The notes under the pieces are model-generated. The model searched no databases and was not told the origin of the DNA. It was given only the letters and a program-made list of their open reading frames with translations. A program made the translations under genes and the position numbers. Source: Emydura subglobosa (lineage: Eukaryota; Chordata; Testudines; Chelidae). Taken from it: a stretch of DNA of 64,000 bases. Positions 58,092 through 64,000 of this stretch are shown piece by piece (position 1 is the first letter of the stretch; each line of letters begins with the position of its first letter). The DNA is taken from positions 7,485,702 to 7,549,701 of the forward strand of contig ML679961.1 in assembly GCA_007922225.1 (NCBI GenBank), given 5' to 3'.

Positions 58092-58235
58092 GATGGTCTT
58101 GTGGCTCAGGCGCAGAACTGGGAGTCAGGACTCCTGGGTTCTGTTGCCAGCTCGGCCACCGACTCACTGCATGACCGTGGGCAGCTCACATCCCTCCCCT
58201 CCGTGCCTCGGTTTACCCAGCTGCAAAATCGTGAG
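58092..58235 (+). repeat. CORE-SINE (MIR-type) head and centre
   Basis: 'Gatggtcttgtggctcaggc', 'agtcaggactcctgggttct', 'cactgcatgaccgtgggcag' and 'gtgcctcggtttacccagc' in MIR order. It lies inside the spacer of the inverted repeat pair. Confidence 0.8.
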
Positions 58236-59317
58236 CTGCCTCCCAGGTAGGTGAAAGCACATAAGACTCCGAGCTGGAGGCACGAGTCGATGCGGGGAGG
58301 CAGGCTGGAGCAGGAAAAGCTGTCGCATGCCACGCGCTGCCACGGGCACAGGCTTCAAGGGGCTCCTGAGAGGCTGGTGCCTGTGGAAGGGGTTCAGTTC
58401 TGTAACCCCTGGATCGCTGCCCGGGTGTCTGGGAGGAGGAGGGGAGCTGAGCCTGGCCGGGTTTCGGCAGCTTGGCGCGTGGGTGGCCGTCCGTCCATCT
58501 ATTCCTTCCGAGCCAGCCGAGTGGGTGGCAGCCCCGGCGTGTGCTCCCACATATGTGCGGGGGTCTGGGGAGGGTGTGGCCGGCGTTGAGACACCTTAGA
58601 GGAGCTGCATTTCCTGGGGACGGGTGCCCAGCACTTCCCAAACCGTGGGGCCCCTTTCAAGTCTTTCAGGCTGGGCAGCCGGAGTTACTGGGCGCTGCAG
58701 CAAACCGTGGCCAGAAACCATCTCCTGCTCCCTCTGCTTTCCCCAGCCAGTCTAACTTCTCCCAGTCCCCCACCCTGGCTCCCCAGCCCCTCTCTGCTCC
58801 TGGCTGCCTTACACCCCCTCCTGCCACGTGGATGAGCGCTGAGGATGCAGCCCTTCCCGCCACCAGTCCGTGCCGGAGCATCACGCAGGCTCTGCCCGTG
58901 CTCTGCCGTGCCGGCTGTCCCATGTGCTGGTCTCCTTCGCCCACATCCAGCTGGCCCCCGCGTCCGACTAGGGAGCTTTGATCACGCGGGTGTTTCCGAA
59001 AAGCTGCCACGCTGGTGACTGTGTTGTCTGCAGCCGGGCTCACAACGCCCCCTCTGAATCACAACAAGCCCGAGGTCTTGGGTCGCATTCGTCCCCCTGC
59101 GGCGTGGGATCCTCGCTGGTACTCGCTGATCTGCAGTGGGCAGGGCAGATGCGCTGCCTCCTCCCGTTTCTCTGTCCTTAAATACTGCACAGACAGACTG
59201 TGATGGTTGTCGCTGTGCTCCAGGTAGCCAGGGTTCCGCTTTACCCAGATGCACTGGCATAACCAGGGCCCAAGCGTAATTTTCCGGGCCCAGTACAAAC
59301 TTGTAACACCACACACC
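58236..59317. other. Unassigned 1.1 kb, GC-rich
   Basis: GC-rich DNA with many overlapping long open frames on both strands (for example 58472-58981 plus and 58213-58641 minus), none with a recognisable domain. GC content alone explains them. Confidence 0.4.
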
Positions 59318-59462
59318 ACCCGACACACACCACAACCCCTCATCCTCATGAGGCATGAACATTTTTTTCCTCATGGTAATGGGGGTTGCAGCCTAGGCCG
59401 GGCCCCCCCAGGGTCTCTGGGCCCCGGTAAAGTGTACCCTCCCCCCCCATGTGGGGGCCCTG
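59318..59462 (-). repeat. Right arm of inverted repeat pair
   Basis: Reverse-complement partner of 57760-57912 ('cacaccacaacccctcatcc', 'tggtaatgggggttgcagcc', 'ggccccggtaaagtgtacc', 'catgtgggggccc'). The spacer is about 1.4 kb. Confidence 0.85.
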
Positions 59463-59611
59463 GACATAACTGCTGCACCCCTGTGACTGGGCCAGCACTG
59501 AGCCCTCGGGGTTCAAACAGACCCATTTGGGATCAGGCCCTGTGTGGGCTGGAGATTCTGTTCTTGCTGCACCCCCAGGGCCTGGTCCACCTCCCTTGAT
59601 TTTTACTTCGA

Positions 59612-59700
59612 TTATAGCAGCGTTTGGGGCAGCGACGGTGTGTGGGATTGCACGTACCGCACCGAGCACAATGGAGGCTCTAGGTGGGACAAATAAATTC
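59612..59700 (+). repeat. Diverged CORE-SINE tail
   Basis: 'Agcgtttggggcagcgacg', 'cgtaccgcaccgagcacaat' and 'ggaggctctaggtgggac' align with the tail at 22950-23185. Confidence 0.5.
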
Positions 59701-59867
59701 TGCAAAGGATGGGGATTTCATTGGGAGCTGGTTTGGGCCCCTGACATGTAGCCCTAGCCCATACCTCTACCTCCGATTGCTCTGTGCTCCTCACCTGACA
59801 GCTCTGCTCCTGCCTGCACGTTAGAGGACTGAAACTCTCCGCCGATGGCCGCTCTCAGATAACGTTG

Positions 59868-59945
59868 TAAGCTCAACATTCGTCTGTAGGCTCCTTGGGG
59901 CAGGGACCTCATTTAAGTAGCGCAAGGGCTGCGTGTGGCAAAGCA
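59868..59945 (+). repeat. Diverged CORE-SINE tail
   Basis: 'Gtaagctcaacattcgtctg', 'aggctccttggggcaggga' and 'cctcatttaagtagcgcaag' resemble the same tail; weak. Confidence 0.4.
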
Positions 59946-60940
59946 GTACTAATTCCCTAGGATCCTCCTTCCTTGCTGCCTCACAGTTTTTGCCTCCGTC
60001 CCGCCTGACTTCAGGGGCCCGCTGAAGCACGTGGGAGTTTTGCCACTTATTTAAGGGTGGGCATGACTCAGGCAGCAGCTTCGTCCTCCAGCCCTGCAGC
60101 TGCCCCCCACGCGCCGTTCTAACTGGCTAGCCCTGGGCCGGGTGAGTCACCGTGTCGCTCAAACCCCCGCCTGCTTCGTTTTAATTATACAACTCCGTGA
60201 TTAACACAACACCAGCTCCGCGAGTGCTTCCAGTCAGAATTGTACAACCCACAGGCTCTGGGAAGAGTCAGGAAGCTCCCTTTGCATTTTGATCCTCACT
60301 GGACTTCCTGATTCTTCCGCGCGACTCTCATATCTCACGGGAAAGATTCACGGTTGGTCCCTCCTGCTTTTCCTCAGTAGGGCGGCCCAGCCCCATTCAT
60401 GGGAGCGCTGCCACGGACTTTAGCAGGAGAATCGCTGGAGTTTAAGCTAGCTGTTGGGGAGGTGATCTTGGAAGCTTTTCCATGATGCTCTGAGCATTGA
60501 TCCTTGACCAGAGACGTTTACAAACCTAGGTGGGGAGACACAGTGAGAGCAGGAGAGGCTTTGCCCTCTCCCCACTGGCAACAGGGCAGAGATGTCTCAG
60601 AGAGGCCAATGAGGTGGCTGCAAACACAGCGCTCCCGGAGGCATGCTGACAGATGCAGAGGAAAGTCAGCGTGGCAGGGGTCACATTTTTCCAGGGGCCT
60701 TACTTGTAACTTCCCCGCATCAGAAGTTAGCGCGTGGCCTGATTTACCGCTGCTTTTCTACGAGCCTTCGTCTCCGTCCCCTTGCTGCTGCATGGCCAGA
60801 GGATCAGCCAGATCCCTATTGCACAGGGGTGTGCAGGGAGCTCTCACTGGGCTGGGCCCCACTGCATTCAGTGGGTGCAAACCCCAAATCCCGGCTTCCC
60901 CTGCTTGTTGCACAGTGGAACTGCACTGGCACAACGTGCA

Positions 60941-60960
60941 TATGTGTGTGTGTGTGTGTC
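60941..60960. repeat. (TG)n microsatellite
   Basis: About 20 bases of TG, with further TG-rich DNA near 60989-61030. Confidence 0.9.
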
Positions 60961-61484
60961 TATAGATAGTAGGGAGTGCATCTGGGTTTGTGTGTGTGAG
61001 TAGAGCTAGACTGGGTTTGCACACGTGTGCATTCATGCAGGGAATACAAAATCCTTGTCTGCATGTTTTATTTATAGTGTGCATTTCTTGTGCCATGTCT
61101 GGTTACATTTCTTTCTATCACTGACCCTGCTCTACTCTGACATTGTGCCGTGAGATACTTGCCTTTAAAAGAAGACAGGCTGACTTCACATTGGATACAT
61201 CCATCTACTGTGCTGCTGCATTCTGCCTGCCAGCAACCTGGGGGGCGAGGGGGGGAGAGCAAAGGAAACCGAACGCAAAGAATGTGCCTAATACAAGCAA
61301 TCCTGAGAATGCTGGGGTTTGCAGACAATCCCAGCAAAGTCTTTCTGAATAGTGCAGTAGCAATGAAATATTAAGCATGGGAGTATTTGTTTCCTAAAGC
61401 CACATGTGCAGATCCAGTTATGGCTTTGGGACCAAAGGCAGTAAGGTTTTTGGGCCAGAGACGGGGGGGTTTTTCTGCAAGTTT
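60961..61484. other. Unassigned 0.5 kb
   Basis: No gene or repeat recognised. Confidence 0.4.
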
Positions 61485-61577
61485 GTACAGCGCCTAGCAC
61501 AAAGGGACCTGATCCTTGATTGAGGCCCTTACATGCTACTGTAATACAATTATTATTAGTAGTAGTAGTATTAGCAT
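61485..61577 (+). repeat. CORE-SINE tail with (AGT)n end
   Basis: 'Tgtacagcgcctagcacaa', 'gggacctgatccttgattg' and 'catgctactgtaatacaat', then 'tattattagtagtagtag', match the tail of the 22950 element, including its usual simple-repeat end. Confidence 0.8.
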
Positions 61578-62321
61578 GGTGTACGCGCCTGACAAAGATG
61601 TGTATCTGATGGTTTCTCGGTTCCTTTTATGCCTGAATGGGTGCAAACTTGTCCTAGAATTTTCCAGGGACGTCTTTCCCAGCAAAGTCTGCTAAGAATA
61701 ATTAGCTCGGTAATGTGTAGTTCCACGTGGCTGATCGGGGCAGTCAGCTTCCGGGCAGATGCTCTTGGTGTGTTTGAGCATCCTCAGTTTTTGTCCTGAT
61801 GCATCAGTAACTTTGATCTGCGGGAAGGGCGCGAGCGCACAAATCTGTCAGGCCAGGAGGGGAGCAGTCACCTTCCAGCAGGGAGTTTGAAGCATCCTGC
61901 TGCCAACCCGAGGGTCTCTCAGCCAGACATTTGCTTCTGGTCACACGCTGGAATGACGGACCATGATTCTAACCTCGGGTTTTTACTGTTCCTGGGGAAG
62001 AGTGACAGAGGCACCTCTGAGGCTGGTGACTTGTTGGAGATGATAAATAAGCCTAAAACACATTGCCTAATTTCTAGAGTGGGGTGTCGGGGGCAGGAGG
62101 ACTCTCTGGTCCCCTGTGAACGAAGGGTTAAATTCAGTGGCGCTTGCCCCTTCTCTTGCACAGATGCCCAGGGGACAAACTACAAGAGCGGCGTCTTGTG
62201 GGGCGAGAACATGAGTGGGAAGCTGGCGCTCCATGCCCAGGCTCCCGGGGCGCTCAGCTGGGGAGTTTTCGCTTTGCTTTCTCGCTGATGTCGGTGGACG
62301 GGATTTCCTTGTTCCCCGGCC
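61578..62321. other. Unassigned 0.74 kb
   Basis: The frame at 61887-62288 (133 codons) includes a 'ccttctcttgcacag' acceptor-like site at 62148-62162, but the product is not recognised and the frame ends beside a MITE. No gene called. Confidence 0.35.
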
Positions 62322-62566
62322 GCATCTACATTACGAGCGAGGGGTGCGATTCCCCCGCGTGCCTACACAGCCTGGCGCCGGCGCCCATCGAGCTGGCCCG
62401 AGTATAAATAGCAGGGCTAGCCGCAGATGGAGGCGCAGCCAGGCTGGTCCAAGTCCACACCCGCTGGGACGGATCCTGGCGCTGGCTCGATGCGGGCTAG
62501 CCCGGCACATGCACAGGTGCCAGGGAATCGCACCCCTAACCCCTAGCATAGACGTCACCTACATGC
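62322..62566. mobile_element. 245-bp palindromic MITE
   Basis: Perfect 15-bp inverted repeats aggggtgcgattccc at 62340-62354 and its complement at 62523-62537. Weaker complementarity reaches outward to 'gcatctac' (62322) and 'acctacatgc' (62566). Internal words 'gcccgagtataaatagcagg' and 'cgatgcgggctagccc' recur in related turtle elements. No target duplication found. Confidence 0.75.
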
Positions 62567-63517
62567 TTTCCATGGAGGAGAAAGCATTGCTGAGCGAGCT
62601 GGCTTGTCCCTGTCCCTGCTGGGTCTCTCAGCCTTCCCGCAGGCCGGAGCCCAGTGCGGGGGCGAGGGGGGAGACCCGGCATGCCGAGAGCTAAGCAACG
62701 CTCCCGGCTGCGGCGCTTTCCTCTGCTGGGCCGCTGTCGGCTCCGTGGGTGGGCCAGCAGGGGGGTGGGAGACTAGCTGCACCTCTGCCTGGGGGCGGGT
62801 AGTGTGTTGCCAGCCATGACCTGTCGTACCAGTCACACGGTCCAGGGGCCGGATGATGTCCCTGCGCCCTGGAGCAGAACCCGTGTGCCAGGAGAGGCTC
62901 GGGGAGCTGGGCTGGGATTTGAGTCAGCAGACCTGGGTTCTCGGCCCAACTCCGCCACAGCCCGGCTGGGCGACCTTGGGCAAGTCCCTCCGGAGTCTGC
63001 GGTGCGGACGCGGCCTCCGTCGCTAGGGTGGCACCCGAGACATTCAGCTGTGCAGCCGCGCAGAAATCTGGTACCTCCCGCCACCTAGCCGAACCCACGG
63101 CCGCCCCGCTCGGTGCCCCGGGCTGGAGGAAGCTGGGGGAGGGCCCCTGGGGGCTGGCACCTGGGCGTCTCCTGGGCTGGTACATGCCTGCTAGGGCTAC
63201 TCCTTCCTGGGGGGGGCAGAGCTGGCTGTGGGGCAGAGAGGGAGAGAAGGGGGCAGGGCTGGCTGGCTGTGGGGCACAGAAGGAGGGGAGACTGCAGGGC
63301 TGCCTGGTCAGTGCACGCCAAGCTGCAGGAGCTACTCCCTCTTGGGGGGCAGGGGGCAGAGTTGGCTGTGGGGCACAGAGGGGCAGATCCTAAAATCCCT
63401 TCCCCCAAGGAAGCTTTGAGCCGGCAGGGAGGGGTAAAGGAGCAGGGTGAGGGGAGGCAGGAGTGTCTGGGAGGGGATGGGAGGGGGCTCCCTCAAAGGC
63501 TGAGGCTTCTGGGAAGG
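62567..63517. other. Unassigned 0.95 kb, GC-rich
   Basis: GC-rich with a CpG-dense patch near 62990-63115. It includes the CORE-SINE piece at 62905-63000. The words 'gggcagagctggctgtggg' and 'ctggctgtggggcacagag' recur loosely between 63215 and 63385. The open frames are compositional. Confidence 0.4.
62905..63000 (+). repeat. CORE-SINE (MIR-type) head
   Basis: 'Gagctgggctgggatttgag', 'agcagacctgggttctcgg', 'gcgaccttgggcaagtccc' in MIR order; the 3' half is absent. Confidence 0.65.
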
Positions 63518-63763
63518 GTGTAGGGGATCCTGGGGGCACAGGCAGGGGCTGGGCAGGTGTAGAGGTTCCTGGGGGCAAAGGCAGGGGCTGGTCGGGTGTA
63601 GGGGTTCCTGGGGGCACAGGCAGGGGCTGGGTGGGTGTTGGGGTTCCTGGGGGCAAAGACAGGGGCTGGGCGGGTGTAGGAGTTCCTGGGGGAAAGGCAG
63701 GGGCTGGGCGGGTGTAGGGGTTCCTGGGGGCAAAGGCAGGGGCTCCTGGGGGCAAAGGCAGGT
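63518..63763. repeat. 39-bp minisatellite, about 6 copies
   Basis: The word 'ggttcctggggg' (first copy 'ggatcctggggg') starts at 63525, 63564, 63603, 63642, 63680/81 and 63719, giving a 39-bp period with one 1-base deletion and a shortened last unit. Because 39 is divisible by three, long glycine- or proline-rich open frames appear on both strands; they are not genes. Confidence 0.95.
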
Positions 63764-64000
63764 GGTTTTTGAAACTCATGAAGGTTGCAGAGTCTCAACC
63801 CACTGCTGTGTATGCCCATGGCTCTCGGACGGACGGACAGACGTTACTGACATGTCACTTAAAAACCACTTACGCTTTTCAAAGCAATATCATGCCCAAG
63901 AGACAGGAAAAAAGCACAAGCTTGCCTGGGGATAAAAATGGGGCATTCAGGGGAGTTCGTAGCCTGCTCAGAACAAAAAAGATTTAGAGGGAAGGTAGCT

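Larger units (their letters stand above)
59463..60940. other. 1.5 kb mostly unassigned
   Basis: SINE-tail-like pieces at 59612-59700 and 59868-59945 are listed separately. The rest has no recognised gene or repeat; the frame at 60504-60965 ends in a TG microsatellite and has no domain. Confidence 0.35.

Noticed and set aside
58213..58641. Long overlapping frames on both strands in GC-rich DNA
   Set aside because: High GC lowers stop-codon frequency; no domain or splice evidence.
61887..62288. 133-codon frame with an internal acceptor-like site
   Set aside because: No recognisable domain, and the frame ends beside a palindromic MITE.
63518..63763. CRISPR array
   Set aside because: Units are adjacent without unique spacers and the sequence is eukaryotic; it is a minisatellite.
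63332..63779. Proline-rich or glycine-rich protein gene
   Set aside because: The frames are produced by the 39-bp minisatellite, whose period is divisible by three, and exist on both strands.

Overview
This looks like nuclear DNA of a reptile, most probably a turtle. That is an inference from the repeats: many old 5'-truncated CR1 LINE fragments of several subfamilies, amniote CORE-SINE (MIR-type) copies, non-autonomous hAT elements with CAGTGGTTCTCAA-type ends, and many short palindromic MITE-like elements. I saw no L1 or Alu/B1 DNA. I found no bacterial or phage operon, CRISPR array, rRNA gene or functional tRNA gene, and no protein-coding gene I can name. The window reads as an intergenic or long-intron region. 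It has one 10-base assembly gap at 15955-15964.

Layout. 1-3.1 kb: a CORE-SINE tail, then a decayed hAT-superfamily transposase (ZMYM1-like) on the minus strand, split by a foldback retroposon, then a CR1 with reverse-transcriptase remnants. 3.1-6 kb: largely unassigned. 6-15 kb: several MITEs, two with visible target-site duplications, CR1 fragments at 9.8 and 14.0 kb, a 551-bp hAT element with a perfect 8-bp duplication, a candidate terminal exon at 12.2 kb, and a second copy of the foldback retroposon with a perfect 10-bp duplication. 15-26 kb: a large LTR-like repeat, another hAT-like element, T-rich repeats, CR1 fragments, and a hAT element inserted into a CR1. 26-31 kb: a CpG-dense block, a CORE-SINE and a second copy of the LTR-like repeat. 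31-48 kb: CR1 fragments including a 1.1-kb piece with RT coding remnants, a third foldback element, hAT fragments and MITEs. 48-54 kb: a CORE-SINE interrupted by a 76-bp MITE, an AT-rich unique stretch that could be conserved non-coding DNA, and a CR1. 54-64 kb: GC-richer, with an L2-like LINE relic, two 150-bp arms in inverted orientation 1.4 kb apart, CORE-SINE pieces and a 39-bp minisatellite.

Nothing here forms a pathway. The main interest is the history of nested insertions. The clearest unusual structure is a set of three insertions (0.86, 13.7 and 38.9 kb) built as a short head plus a long palindrome. They are flanked by 10-11 bp duplications, a length that suggests target-primed retroposition rather than cut-and-paste movement. 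All family assignments are from memory and pattern; no database was searched.
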